Assembly: GCA_026413225.1 (NCBI GenBank)
Contig: CM048591.1
Span: 36,239,803 to 36,303,802, forward strand
DNA: 64,000 bases
Reading direction: 5' to 3'
From: Otis tarda
Taxonomy: Eukaryota > Chordata > Aves > Otidiformes > Otididae
Below are positions 27,257-40,464 of this stretch, piece after piece. Under the pieces are notes generated by a model, which saw only the letters and a list, made by a program, of their open reading frames with translations, did no database searches and was not told where the DNA came from. Numbering within the stretch: the first letter of the stretch is position 1; every line of letters starts with the position of its first letter. A program made the translations under genes and the position numbers.

Positions 27257-27475
27257 TCATAGAATCATGGAGTCATGGAATACTTAGAGTTGGAAGGGAC
27301 CTTTAAAGGTCATCTAGTCCAACCCCCCTGCAAGGAGCAGGGACATCTCCAATTAGATCAGGTTGTTCAGAGCCCCGTCCAACCTGGCCTTGAATGTTTC
27401 CAGGGATGGGGCATCTACCACCACTCTGGGAAACCTGTTCCAGTGTTTTACCACATCAGTGTATTTTTTTCTGCC
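27257..27475 (-). mobile_element. CR1 LINE 3' fragment, antisense
   Basis: The reverse complement of the same CR1 3' segment: it begins at the plus-strand left end with the tail ('tcatagaatcatgg'), then 'gttggaagggacctttaaag', 'tccaacccccctgcaag', 'aacctggccttgaatgtttc' and 'aacctgttccagtgtttta'. It lies about 540 bp from the sense copy ending at 26719 and is its inverted partner. Confidence 0.95.
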
Positions 27476-30149
27476 ACGCTGGTCGGGTGAGGCTCCATGA
27501 GAGTCTTGGTCCGTGTTTAAAAATAGTAATACCAGAGAACCCTGGCTAGCTGGGACTGCTAGGCTGATGGGGCAGATGCTAAGCAGGATCTGCAAATTGG
27601 TTCCAGTGGATGAGTGGCAGATAAGGCAACAAGCAACAACAAATCACTGAGCTGGCCAGACACATGCTTGGAATTGTGTTGGAAGGTGGATCTCAGTCAC
27701 TCCAGTGATTATATTTAAAAATTTGACTACTGATAGGTGACTGAAGTTTGTTTACATTGCCTGAACAGTTGCAAGTTGTGTTTGCGTCAAGTGCCAAGCA
27801 AGTGCATTGACTGCACGTGTCGCTGGGCCTACTGTTACCAGCACAGTTACAAATTGCCTTGCTGTTGTGAAAATCATCTCATGGTCTTCAATTATAGTTG
27901 CCAATTGTGGTGTGCTTGCAGCTAAATTCTTTGGGACAGGAATGTGCTCGGTGCTGCACAAGACTGCTTGTCACAGGAAAACATTGACAGGCTGTGCCAG
28001 AAAAATGCTGAGGCTGCGAAATATCATTGTAAGGTGTCAGTGAACTGAAGGACAGATATCACTTTGGCAGGGGGGTTGTGGGTCCCAGTATCACAGACAC
28101 CAGCCCAGTTCCAGTTCGCTGTACAGCCTGAAGCTTGTGCTCTCCACCATAATTTAAAGAGAACAACAGCTCTTCATCCTGATTGTAAAACAGGATTTTG
28201 GATCCCATTGAAACAGTGGCTCTGATCCAAAACTTTCTTCAGCTGAGCAGTGACAATCAACACAAATCCCTGACCGAGCCCCACATTAGTATCCATGTGA
28301 AGGGCAAATTTGTTTTTCTCGTATTCTCAGAACTTCTTGTGATTGAACTGCAGACGTGCCCTTTGAAAAACAGAGAGATTTATTTATAATTGGCTAGATT
28401 TGCAAGCTTGCTTTATTACATTATTTCCTGCCCAGAGTTTCTTAATACTGAATAGAAATTATTATGAAAACTTCTTACTTCAGGGCATTTCCAGGCTAGC
28501 AGGGCTGAAGCAGAATCTGTCATTGCTGGTCCAGTTTTATTTCTGGAAAAGTCTGTTAAACTGAGCCAGAGTTCAAGTCCACAAGGAGAACACATACACA
28601 CATAACATTCACGCACGCACTCAGCAAGTTAGTTCCAGCTCCTGTTGTGGGACTTTCAGCCTGACACTTTTAAACTACATGTGAGCAGTTGCTCTGCTAA
28701 CTTCATGCCCATCTTTTTTTTTTCATGCAGTGTCTTGCAAAAATTATTTTTCAAATATATTTCAAAGTCAGGAATATCCCTATTCTTCTGTTTTGCCAAC
28801 TCACTGGCTGTCAGTGGAGTAAAAGTGGGAGTAGGGGAGAGAATAAAACTCAGCATGAAATATGGGACTTCAGCCTAAAATGTAATATGGAATCTTTACC
28901 TCTGTGCAGAGCTGTGGTATCTTATGCCAGAAAACAATACAGCCTCAGCCAACTAGGGATTAGCTGTTATTATTCTGGCTTTTTGTTGCTAACTTTTTTA
29001 TGCTAAACCTATAAGGACAATAAAATATCAGCTCACTTTAGAGATGGTAAAGAACTGGGCAGGGAGCTGGTACTCACCTGTAATCTCCCCATTTCGGTAC
29101 TGCATGGTTGACATCTTCCATATACTGAGAAGGCTCCAGAGCTCTGCACAGTGTGCCTTTACTGCTATGAGGGAATTTAACCACAATAGCAATTATCTTC
29201 CTAGGAACACCTTTGGAAATATGCAAGAGCTTCATCCAAAGCCTATTGAACTTGTAAGTGCAGGGTTTTTTTTATTTTAGTGGGGTTTGGATTAGATTGT
29301 CAGGGAACAGAATGGAGCTGCTTCTGACATTTTGTGTGGTAACAATCTACAGTTCAAGCCTCTGACCACACTTCAGCAACTGGAAACTCAAAAAGGTTTC
29401 ACTGTGGAAAGTCTGTGCTTCATTACACTGCTTTAAGGGAAGGAAGCTTAACATGTAATAGAAATGAGTATGAAAACTGCTTACTTCAGGCACAACTTGT
29501 TGCAGTAATCCATTTTTGTTCCTGGTGGGCGCTTCCTCCCTTGTCCTTTATGGATTGAAAAAGACTTCATCTCCCTAAACCCACCAGGATATATTAAGAT
29601 CAGGAATAGAATGCATTGGAAAAGGAAGTTTCCATCCCACAGAAATTTCAGAATTACAACATTGGTTCTAGTTTCAAACCAAGACAAGGAGTTGACATTT
29701 CAAAGCTTTTCAGAGAGTGAAATATACCCCAGACCATTGATTCAAAAATGTCAATATTTTGTTTCAAACTGTGTCCACCAAACCATTACTCTGAGCTGGA
29801 GATTAGAGGTACAATATGCTTACTTATTCAGTCCTTTGCTTACCGAGCTGATCAAGCAGTATCTTCTGTGGTGCTTATTTTCACGATGAGTCCTGAAGCA
29901 CCCCTAGTCAGCAGGCTTTTCTAGCTCTGCAGCCTAAGTGAATCTGCTTTTTCTGATAGTTGCATCTCTGATAGTGTGTTGGATCTTTGGCATACTTTGT
30001 AACAGCCACTCCAAAACCTCCCCTCTGCTTTTTGTTCGTTTTATGAGTGGGTGCTGAAAGAAACAATTCTGCCTTCCTATTCCTTGCTAACTCTCTGCAG
30101 ATTTCTGGGGGATTGGTGACATATTTTCACCCATACCTTCATATTAAAA

Positions 30150-30820
30150 AGGAGAAGGACCTGGGGATTCTGGTGGATGAGAAGCTCAACACGAGCTGGC
30201 AATGTGTGCTTGCAGCCCAGAAAGCCAACCACATCCTTGGGCTGCATCAAAAGAAGCGTGGCCAGCAGGTCAAGGGAGATGATTCTGCTGCTCTGTTCTG
30301 CTCTCTCTCCTTCATCCAGCTCTGGAGCCCCCAGCATAAGAAGGACATGGACCAGTTGGACTGAGTCCAGAGGAGGGCCACAAAGGTGATCAGAGGGCTG
30401 GAGCACATCTCCTCTGAGGACAGGCTGAGAGAGATGGGGCTGCTCAGCCTGGAGAAGAGAAGGCTCCAGGGAGACCTTATAGCAGCCTTCCAGTACCTAA
30501 AGGGGGCTTATAAGAAAGACGGGGACAAACTTTTTACCAGGGCCTATTGTGACAGGGGAATGGTTTTAAGCTAGAAGGAGGTAGATTTAGATTAGATATA
30601 AGGAACATCTTTTTTACTATGAGGGTGGTGGAACACTGGAACAGGTTGCCCAGAGATGTGGTAGATGCCCCATCCCTGGAAACATTCAAGGCCAGGTTGG
30701 ATGGGCTTCCTGATGGAGCAACCTGATCTAGTTGGAGATGTCCCTGCTCTTTGCAGGAGGGTTGCACTAGATGACCTTTAAGGATCCCTTCCAACCCAAA
30801 CTATTGTATGAATCTATGAT
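30150..30820 (+). mobile_element. CR1 LINE fragment, sense, about 670 bp
   Basis: The longest CR1 piece in the window. It starts in the ORF2 C-terminal region ('gagaaggacctggggattct', 'gcagcccagaaagccaacca', 'catcaaaagaagcgtggcca'), passes 'gcctggagaagagaaggctc' and the 3' untranslated part ('gagggtggtggaacactgg'), and ends with a decayed tail near 30820. A short deletion removes the usual block just before 'cagctctggagccc', and in-frame stops (for example tga at 30362-30364) show it is dead. Open frames at 30047-30406 and 30386-30794 are parts of it. Confidence 0.95.
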
Positions 30821-33665
30821 CTTTTGCAGGAATCCTCTGCAGTCTTGATGGCGAGAGAAAATAATGTTATGGAAATACCTATTCTCATCTCAACTCAACC
30901 AAAACTATGTTTCTTCTGCTTATAGAGACAAAAGCTATAATTCTTATGAGTGGTGCTTTTTTTCAGGAGCACTTTAATATTTCCTTGTCTGATCTTTTGC
31001 TTTCATAAGGCTCCAGCCTATATAATGTTTTCACTTAAAAGCTACTAAAAAGTAATATAAGAGATCTGGAGTAGTGTGTTTCAGTTTAAAGCATCAGTGA
31101 CTCTATTGCAAACACTACCAGCCTTTTTACTGAATGTAATTACCTCCAAAATATGGAAGAAGGATTTTCCTAGGTTGTGAAAGGTGAAAAAAAAGAAAAA
31201 AAAAGTTGTGAACTTGGAAACATTTTTTACTTCACACATTAGTTAATCACTCATAGGGTTTTTAATGAAAATTTCATGCATATTCCCAGAGCTCTGGATA
31301 TCTATTAAGACAGATAATCTAACAGACTAAAAGAAAAAGCTCTGCAGAAACCTTAGGGAGAAATAGGCCATTTATTTAATTTAATCAAAATTTCTAATAG
31401 CATAAAATTAGCTGGGAGACTACCAAGTATAGGAAGATTAGAACACATTTTGTACATACTATGTAAGTTTTGATATTCACAAGAGATCTCCATTTTGCTT
31501 ATACTTCCATTTGAAATACAGCATTTCAGCAAAAGAATTCTTTTTATGCTGTACACTGGCAGTGGCTGTCCATCTCAAAAAGAGCAGCAAACCTCGATAC
31601 AACTTCCTTTCACACCTGAAATTTTCCTGGCAGTTTCTTCTGCAAGTTGCGACTTTGCTCCAAATTGCTCAATTTATAAATTAACTTTAATCAGAGTACA
31701 GCCCGTGGCGATGTGTGAGCTAATGAGTCATAAAGCTGAAAAGGCTTTAAAGTAGCAAAGTCTGGTTTTGAAATCGGTTGCCTTATACCTGGATTTAAGA
31801 TCCAGCCCTTTTAACGTCCAGGCAGTTTTCATGTTCTTTTCAAAAGAGGTGAGGGCATGCAGATTTAGATATCGCTCTAGACTGAAGTGTTGAGTGAATA
31901 TCAAATCTGTTATAAGCAGACATGAAAGGGAATTCTGGCCTTTCTTCTCATATCTGGGTTCCTCAGCAGGACCCTTCTCACTATGGGTGCTAGGGAGCTG
32001 TAATGCACTTGAAGGAAATTAACCCGATTTGTAGTCATTATGTCATAACAGCTTTCAGATCATGCAAGTGATTGTTTTTCACATCTTGACTGTTGCTCCA
32101 CTAGCCCTCATTAATTCCCCTGGAGACATCATAATATAATGCAGAAGCATGACCCAGTTCTGACTCACTGGAAGTGGGTAAAGTCAGAGAAATTTCATGA
32201 CACCTTTCATGAAGTCTGAGTCTAAACTTACAATGATTTAAATTAAATTAGTTATATTATCAATATGACAGATAACCAAGGAAACGGCTGTTGTGCCACT
32301 AGTAAAATAATGATGTTAGAAATGGAAATCGAATTGCTAAAAGTAAATACTGGATATTAATTGAAGCCTGCATTTTCACAGGCAAGTGAAGAGAAAGTGT
32401 CAAACCTAGAAGTACATCTCACTCTAACAGAGATCTGTAATTCTGCACATGTAGATTTGTGCAAATAAGGAATATTAGTCTGAATATTTAAATGGGCAAG
32501 TTTTTATGCAGCTTTCCTGAGCCTGGATGATAAGCGCCCCGTTTGCTCTTATCCTTTTCTAGGACACAGCTCTCTGGTTTAGCTAGAACTCTCAGATGGA
32601 GGAAAACTTAAAGCTGAAACAAGTACTTTATTTAAAATTCACTGTGTTTATATATACTCTCTGTTTGGCTAAGAGTCTTAGCACAAACTCTTTAGAAGCA
32701 GTATTTATACACAAATATTTTTTTTCGTTGCTTACTTTGCAAGCCAGAATGCTAGAAGGCTTTTCATTTTCTAGTATGTGTAAAGGTAATTATAACACTG
32801 TATGGACTTGCTTAATTTCTTACATTTCAATTATTTATGTGCAAAATTCATAACCTGGATGCTGAATTCAAAGTTCAAACAAAAGGCCCACATTAGCACT
32901 GTGCTAAATAAATTTAAATTCCATTTATTTAATTTTAAATATGTTTAATTATAAATTTATATTTGATTCTCCTGGGAACTATAATTTTTTTTTCAAACTG
33001 AGAAGCCTAGTTTTTTAGTCAAGTTTTAAAATTTTGAATGAAAAAATTTGCACATAAGCATAAAGTCAATTTTAGAGCAGGTAATGTATTTCTGACTCTC
33101 AGTTCCTTTGTTTTAACCATTCCCTCCTTCTTTATCAGATCTTTAACAATATTTGAACACAGGCATTTATAGTGTGGAGTAGGATTATTGTCAAACATAA
33201 TTAAAACCACATGGTTTTCCCAACTGCATAGCAGGTAAAATTTCACTGAGTTCTCAGCCCTGTTACTATTTATCTGTGCTGCTCTTTACCATTATCTTAT
33301 CTCTCAGCTTCCTATCTCTCTTCATATCTATTTCAGGCATTTTTCTTTGTGAAACTCTAAGAAGTGTAATTTCTGATAGGACTGACCAAGAAATGTTCAC
33401 AATGCCCTAAAAAAACAACCTGCAACAATACTCTTTTCTTTCTCTGGACTGCAAAAGCCATTGAGTACTAACCTGCTCACTGTCTCACGTCTGAATTCAG
33501 TTCGAACTCCCAGCCAGATTTGCTCTGCCTCTTTCATTGCTAAGGTACTTTATGGCCCTCTAGAGATGCAGAGAGAGAAATTTGATGGTAATTAGTTGCA
33601 GAGATGGATCCAGCAGTCAGTTAGTAGGTGCTCATGTTGAACTGCACATCTTTCTTTCTTGCCAG

Positions 33666-33792
33666 ATCGTTGGCTGTGACCGCCAGCTGGGAAGCACTGT
33701 CAAGGAAGATAACTGTGGGGTCTGCAATGGCGATGGGTCCACTTGCCGGCTGGTTCGGGGCCAGTATAAGTCTCAGCTCTCCGCAAATAAAC
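33666..33792 (+). CDS. ADAMTSL1: ADAMTSL1 exon: cysteine-rich module end, spacer start
   Basis: A 127-bp exon with acceptor 'ttcttgccag|atc' and donor 'aaac|gtaagc'. It begins in phase 0, [20 protein letters not shown], continues [22 protein letters not shown] and ends after the first base of a codon. The [11 protein letters not shown] motif is the conserved close of the cysteine-rich module in ADAMTS and ADAMTS-like proteins; RGQYKSQL opens the cysteine-poor spacer used for matrix and substrate contacts in the family. The frame stays open upstream into the intron and downstream past the donor to 33860, but the splice sites and family match put the exon limits as given. Confidence 0.96.
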
Positions 33793-36700
33793 GTAAGCTG
33801 TCCCTTCTGGTAAAGTGCCATCTTCCCCGCTTAGTGAAATACATGTTTCTTGCAAGGTAGATTTCACTGCACTCTTTCTTAGGCAGATCATGGTCAGTCT
33901 GGTTGTCTCCACAAATTGAGGACAACCCTTTAGGGTTAAAAATCAGACTCGCTCATATTACAGCTGGCTGTAGGGGTAGATAGAGGATTGTGGAAAGGCA
34001 TCACCAGTATATTCCCCATCTCAGCTAGCTATTTGCTTGGGAGTAGCAGGAGAACGAGAAGAGCTGGTTCTACCCATGGTATTCTGGCTATATTAGCTGG
34101 CTAGGGGTAGAAATCAGTCTGAACAAAGTGGTTTATGCTGCTCTACAGCAGAGGGGAACCCTGGGGTAATGACAGTGCCAACCTGGCACAGTGCTCCTTC
34201 CCAGACCTATGCCTGCAGCCCTGCCTGCATGCTGAGCATGGTGACTCACTCACTCCTAGTGTGGACTGAGGTGCCTGTGTCCTCCGGAGATGCCTACATG
34301 GATGGGTATGGATAGACATGGGCCTTCCCACATGCTGTCTGAGCCACCTTCAACTCAGAGTGGTAAAGTAGCATTAGTTTGCCGCAGTGACAGGGTTAGT
34401 TTATTCTGGACCCCAGGCAGGCTTTTCAGTCTGGTTACAGCACCATAGGTGGAGCTGGAAAAGTTCTGAGAAGAGAGATAAGGCACGTCTGATCAGTTTG
34501 AAGGAAGAGTAAAAAGGCAGGCGTACTTTCACGCCCATGTAGACAGATCTAAGGGATCACGTGTGCTAGCCTGCAAACCTACCCCCAGCCCTACGCAGTG
34601 GTGTTAAGAGTTTAATCAGACCAGCTCCACCACTCTGGAGCACTTCTTCCAGTGCTGAAGAGCACATGACCTAAAAGGTTCATATAGTAGTATAACATCT
34701 ACTGAAGACTGCATGTAGACTGGTGGATTCCTATATAGATAACATTCCGTTTCTGTGAGGAGCAGTGAGAGATGCTTTTTAAAAAAGCTTCTCTCTTTCA
34801 GAGAATAACCTCATGGGTATGGAGCACAGCACACACAGGGGTAGTTAGCACAATGCATCTCTGGGACTGTGTTTGCTAACTGAGAGGGAGAGAGCGGGGA
34901 GAAAGAAAAAGAGAGACAAGGAAGGGAGGAAAGGAGGAAGGAAGGAAGGGGGAGAGGGAGGAAGGGAAAAAGAAAGAGAGGGAAAGAGAACAAAAGACAG
35001 AAAGAAAGGAGGAAAAAAAGGAGGATGGAAGGATGGAAGAAACAAAGGAATGAACCAAGGAATGAAGGGAGAAAGAAAGAAAATGAATGAAAGAAAGAAT
35101 GAAAGAGAAAGAAAGAAAGGAAGAAAGAGAATGAAAGAAAGGAAGAAAGAAAAACTATTTTGTATGAAGGAAGGAAAGGAATAATCCTCATAAGAGTTCC
35201 ATTGCTGAGGCAGAACTGCACATTACAGGGCAAAGGAAATAATTCACAATGATTTAGGAATGGAATTTCACCTCATTGTTACTGTTTTTGCAATGTACAT
35301 GAATAGATTCAGAAATCTCCAGGCTACTTGAGACGTAATAGTATTTGTGAACTTTTTTGGCAGATGTGTTTTCCTGTAGGAACAATTCATTGGTTTTCAG
35401 TTGCTTTGTGGCAAAAAGGTGGTCCTCTCTTTTCTACTGAGGATAAAGGCACTAATTTATTATGCACAGTACTAAAATGTTGATAAAATAGAGTCCTTAC
35501 TCCCAATGGTTTGCTATTAAATGAAAAGAATACTGTATCTTAGAAGACCAGGCGGCAGAAAGCATAGACTTAGAGTAATACAAATGTGAAAAAAAAAGTC
35601 AGAAAATAGATTGTTTAGACACATTTGCTTGCAAATAGTTGTAATACAGAACTGCAGTAGATAACTGGATTTTGTATGCACTCTGTATAAACCACACGGC
35701 AGTATTCTCTCCCCTGCTGTAGATGTACATGTTGTTATGTAACATAGTATGAATTTCGAATATATAAAAAATGTGTTCCTTTAAATTAGCTTTTTTACAA
35801 TTGTAAAGGCACACTTATGAATCTCCTTCACATGTGTGAATTAACATGAATTCTTTTTGCAGTTTGCTTCCAAATGTTTATGTACATCCTCTAAAAATTT
35901 GATATTTTAAAAGCTGAAAAACTTTTTAAAATATACTTACATTTATTTTCTGATTTATATTCTTCGGTGCTGTTTAAATACCTGTCACTTTGACACTTTG
36001 TCTGTGTCAGCATCTTGCTTATTTGTCATTGTAAAGGTATCTACATAAGCATATCTGGGATCAGGGCCTGATTTATTTGCTGGAATGACTGGATTATGTT
36101 TGGCTAGTCAATAGCTTAATTCCCAGGTATCTCTATAAAATTATCCTTGTTTTTCAAGAATTACGTCTGTTTTGTCCATGGTATGAACAAGGCATTAAAA
36201 GCCTACATGAGCCAGACTGCCATGCAGTGTAAGAAAAACCAGAACGGGCATGTACAACAGTGACCAGATATCAGCAGAGGTGTTCTGTGGGCTCACTTGG
36301 GATTTTTATTTGCCTAACAGAGTACAGCATTCAATTTTGAGAACTGTGCTAGGGAAACTGGACAGTGACCTTTGTTCCAGCACTGTCCCAATATTTTCTG
36401 AAGTTGTTTATATCTCAAAACCACCCCAGACACAGTTTTGAGCTCATCATACTGAACTGATTTTCTCTTAGTGCTCATATCCAGTTCCCTTCTCTGTGCT
36501 GTTTATATCATGCCAAGGAATAGGAGAAGGATAGTACTAGAAAGAAATTCATAGGGCTTTTAAACACTTGGCACTTGCTATGGCAACAGCTTCCTCAGTA
36601 TCTATAGGGGTAGTATACATCTCCTAGTGGCCTCAGAAACAGAAGCAGGAGGCAATGTGATATTGAATTCTCTCCTACATTTTTATGAAAAAGGAAGTAC

Positions 36701-39700
36701 CTGGGTCTATGCTCTTGTTTCTATTAAAAGAATAAAAAAAAAAAAGAAAGAAAGCTGCAAAAGACTTAATTCATTATAGAAATATCCTTTTCTCTTAGTC
36801 CTAAGCTTGGTTGGTTCAATCTTTCTAAGTCAGCAGAGAGTGAACCTTTTTTTTTCCTTTTTTTTTTAATAATAGCTCCTTTTGGAAAGAGTGTATGTAT
36901 CTTCCTATGGAGATGAGCTGTATTTAAGCAGGACTTTTTTTGTATTCACTGAGGAGCTAGAGATGTAGTCCCATAAGTAGTGTGTGAATTCCACTGATCA
37001 TCTTCTGAAAAGTTAGTATTTCTCTAAAAAATGATTGACATCTACTACTGAAGTAGATTACTTTTAAAAGAGAATTGTAGAAATTGCTATGCTGAGGCAG
37101 AATAGGTATGTATCTGATTACTCTTGTCATGGTTGTCAAAAATAGATGCATTTCCAGATTTTCACTGAATGACAGTAGTAATGCTGAGATAGAAACAACT
37201 CAATTTTTCATCATGAGAACTTACAGTTGGACTGTTTGGATAAAATCAAAATTGAAAATCCAAAACAAAAAAAAACCCTGACTTTTCACAGGAATCTGAT
37301 GTAGATACCTGACATATAACCTGTGCCTAAATCCTTGCACTTTCTTCACAGCCCTGGGCCACTGTCCTCCCAGTTATCTAGCACTCTCCCTTCCTTTTCT
37401 ATGCATCCTCTCTGGAGGAAACCAAGCCCCCGTTAACACACTTTGCACCTTTTCTTCTGAGTGCTCCACATGGCTGCTCCACAGTCTGCCTCTCTGCTTA
37501 TTCTTGGGGGGAGCTGTGACTAAATATTACCATACTCACTTTCACATGCCTCTTCACAGGAAATGTCTCCTTCTTATCACTGTTAACCTCAGGAAATTAT
37601 CCTTCAGTCCCTACTGCTTCTGCTTTGTGAAAGCAGGAAGCACTGTGATAAGCATAAATCCCACTGAGCTTTGCATTTCACATAAAGTATGCTAGGATTT
37701 CAAGTGGAGAGCAATGACAAGATCAGGTGAAATATAGTCCTAGTAATACCCTGGGGCAGAAGAGATATGCTAAGAATATATACTATATAAGCTTGCATGG
37801 TCTTTAAATGGTCCGATTTTTCTGTGATGTATCAGTGAGTTGTTAACTCTTCAGCATAGAGCCCATAACTGAGAGACAGTTAAATATAATAATGTCATGA
37901 GACTGTCTTAAAATAAGACTTGTAAAAAGACCATTCTTTTTTTTTTTAAATTGAAGTTATTATTTTCCCAGACTCATTCCAATAAATGTGATATATATAC
38001 AGCATATTTATATGTCATGCACGGATTTTGTTCCCCAAAACAGATAAAATCTATTTATCCTACTGGGGATCTTGAATATGAGAGACAGAATGGTACCAAT
38101 AAAACCAGCATTAGGATATCAATATTTAATTCATTTTGTAAGACTTGAATATTTGTCTTTTCAAATAGAAAATTTTAATTCTGTGTAGAAAAGAAAGATG
38201 TCTATCTTTGCTGGTTAATGTGATATCAGAGGTATTTATGAGCAGAAAGCATGTTGAATAGACTTTAACCCCAGTGTTACAGAAGTCTTAGGAGACACTT
38301 AAGTTTCTGGGTAGGTTGAGGAAACATATCAAATCAGATTTTGAAAATGGAGACAAGGTTCAGAAGAACCTAGGCACATGAACAGGCTTTATCGCCACGC
38401 AACTCGTGTGATACTCAGAGATTTATCAGACAGCCTATATTCGCCCCCTCACTTTTGGGACATTAAGAGGCCACAAAAATATGGATATTTCATCCCATAA
38501 AGCTCTCCAATACAAGAGTGTCAGAAACTCCTCTGACACCTGACTGAATTTAAAATGGTTCTAGTTCATATTTTTGAGATATTGTAGGTTTGGATGAATG
38601 AATGTGTTTAACGGAAGTCTCTGTTTCTTGTAATTTTCCCTTTTCCTGTTGCTGCTCTTCACTTTTTGACATGAAATAGCAACATGTAATAACTATTTTG
38701 CTGCTAACTGAGAATTCTAGCTAGGCTGGAACAGTTTTCCTAATTTAGTCTGGTCAGAAACTTAAGGCCCCAGCTGGTATGTTTGGATGAAAGATTATAT
38801 GCTTTTATTGGCTGAGTTAGCCTTACCTGACAAAGCAACACATTGCTTTGAGAGCAGAACTATAGTTCTTGCTAGCAGGCATTACACGCACAGATGTGAG
38901 AAGTTCTAACAAATAGATAGTGAAAGGGGCTTCATTTCTCTGACGTCTACTGCTTCTCCCCCCGAAAAAATCCCATTAGGCCTGCGTACTTTTTGCTTCC
39001 TGACTTGTTACAGGAGAAGTTATAGGCGAAGGAGGCAGAAAGGATAGGGAAAGGTGAATGGAGAACCTGGGGGTGCTGGTTAGTGCAGGGCAGCGTTCTC
39101 TGGAACCCACTCCATGACACAGGCATAGAGTTGGAAGCATTTTCTACCATCTTTCCACACCTTTCCTTCCTGCCTTCCTTCAGGACATTACTAAAGTTGC
39201 TGTCTCTTTAGAAATGCTAACCTAACCAGCTTTCCCAGCAACACATGACCTACATGCTAATTCACACCTCAGTTTAAAACCAATTGGCAAAGCTCCCAAG
39301 GGCTTTATAGATGTAAGACCCTGCTCTAAAATCTGTTTACATGACAGTCTAATGGGCTTCTGGTTTTCCAGGGGCTTCCTGTTAGTGGTATGGAAAGGGA
39401 AGCAAAATTATAGCACTTCTGGTTATTAAAATGAAAGGTCTGAAAAGGAAGGCATGCCTGAGGGCAGCAGGAGATCATCACATAGCGTGAGCATAGTCTT
39501 GGAGAAGCTATAGGATTTAACTGGGAAAGAGTCAAGTGAAGAAATGGACTGCCCTGTTTAAACATCAGAACAGGCTTATTATTTTCTACTTCACCACAAA
39601 CACCAATTCAAAAGGCTTAGAAGAGGTGTAAGTGGAGTCATCGTGAAATAGAAAGCCATTAGTTACTCTTTAAATCCGGAAATGGTTGTAAAGGAGCTGA

Positions 39701-39933
39701 GAATAAAGAAAATCAACAGGTTTGGGTTCTTTTAAGTAAGAGGTTCTTACCACATTTTAAAAGGGTTTTTTTTTTTTTCAGATTTTTAATATTCTCTCAT
39801 AATTCATAGGGTTGTTTAATTGGTCCAAAACCTTTTATTTTGAATACCTTGTGAGTACCTATTTCACTGCTTATTTCAAAACAGATGGGAATGTCTGTGC
39901 TTATTTACTCTATGCATTTTTGCCTTTCCGCAG
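33793..39933 (+). other. ADAMTSL1: ADAMTSL1 intron, 6.1 kb, with polypurine tract
   Basis: Runs from gtaagc to tttccgcag. Its only clear landmark is the polypurine tract at 34882-35182. The rest is AT-rich DNA with short A or T runs (for example near 36730 and 36848-36868). No CR1 or LTR was recognised. Confidence 0.75.
34882..35182 (+). repeat. 300-bp polypurine (GGAA/GAAA/GAAT)n tract
   Basis: An almost uninterrupted run of A and G. The left part is GGGAGA- and GGAA-rich, the centre has GGAT and GAAT units, and the right part is (GAAA)n with GGAA. There are only scattered C and T. It gives long low-complexity frames in several registers (Lys/Glu/Arg on plus, Ser/Phe/Leu/Pro on minus) that should not be annotated as proteins. 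Confidence 0.95.
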
Positions 39934-40008
39934 TGGATGATACAGTGGTTGCTATTCCCTATGGAAGCAGACAAGTTCGCCTCGTGCTGAAAGGACCTGA
40001 TCATTTAT
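39934..40008 (+). CDS. ADAMTSL1: ADAMTSL1 exon: spacer domain
   Basis: A 75-bp exon with acceptor 'tttccgcag|tgg' and strong donor 'tat|gtaagt' (last base at 40008). Its first two bases join the last base of the previous exon to give Leu, then DDTVVAIPYGSRQVRLVLKG and PDHL follow, and one base is left over. IPxGSRxxRLVLKGPxHL is the typical first beta-strand region of the ADAMTS/ADAMTSL spacer. Exon length and phase keep the reading frame open on both sides. From memory the human protein has Ser where the split codon here gives Leu, and HIRL where this has QVRL. Confidence 0.95.
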
Positions 40009-40432
40009 GTAAGTAGTAAAAGTTAGTGTAATTTAAGAAGGCCTTGCTAACCCTCAATCTTCTGTTTACACTGTGATGTCTGTTTTCCCTCTCTCAGATC
40101 CCTAATTTCGACACAGGGATGAATCTTGCCCTCAAAAGCTCTTCTCAGACTCAGTTACATCAGTGGTGCACACTCTTTTCAGAGCAGAGCTTGGCCAACA
40201 TTGCAGAATCCTTTGCCTCTCCATTTTTTTTAGTAATTTCTGTTTGTTTATCCTTCAGCTGGCTTATTTTGGTGCCAAGTGCTTTTCTTTGAAATTAATA
40301 AAATATATCCCACTGAATGAAGAAATATTGAGGACAGTAAAGTATAGGCTTCCCCACAGCTGAGCTTATCCATCAAGCTGTTCATGACTTTAACACATTT
40401 CTGTTATGATAATCCTTCTGACTTCCATAGAT

Positions 40433-40464
40433 GCACACACACACGTGCATGCACATACACACAA
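40433..40464 (+). repeat. Interrupted (CA)n microsatellite
   Basis: Alternating CA dinucleotides interrupted by gtgcatg and at. It is short and imperfect. Confidence 0.75.

Larger units (their letters stand above)
15388..33665 (+). other. ADAMTSL1: ADAMTSL1 intron, 18.3 kb, with CR1 copies
   Basis: The largest complete intron here, gtaagg to ttcttgccag. It contains a MIR-like fragment (about 15835-15960), a pyrimidine-rich stretch (19860-19990), a TAT/TTG trinucleotide tract (22154-22197), a T15 run (21556-21570) and CR1 copies at 26470-26719 (+), 27257-27475 (-) and 30150-30820 (+). Between these I see only unassigned AT-rich DNA. Open frames listed inside CR1 copies are repeat-derived. Confidence 0.75.

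Noticed and set aside
30047-30574. Open frames resembling reverse-transcriptase C-terminal segments
   Set aside because: Pieces of a 5'-truncated dead CR1 copy with in-frame stops and a deletion, not a gene.
34811-35233. 140-residue open frame on the minus strand, rich in Ser, Phe, Leu and Pro, and its plus-strand Lys/Glu/Arg counterpart
   Set aside because: Both are translations of the polypurine/polypyrimidine tract; simple repeats stay open in several frames.
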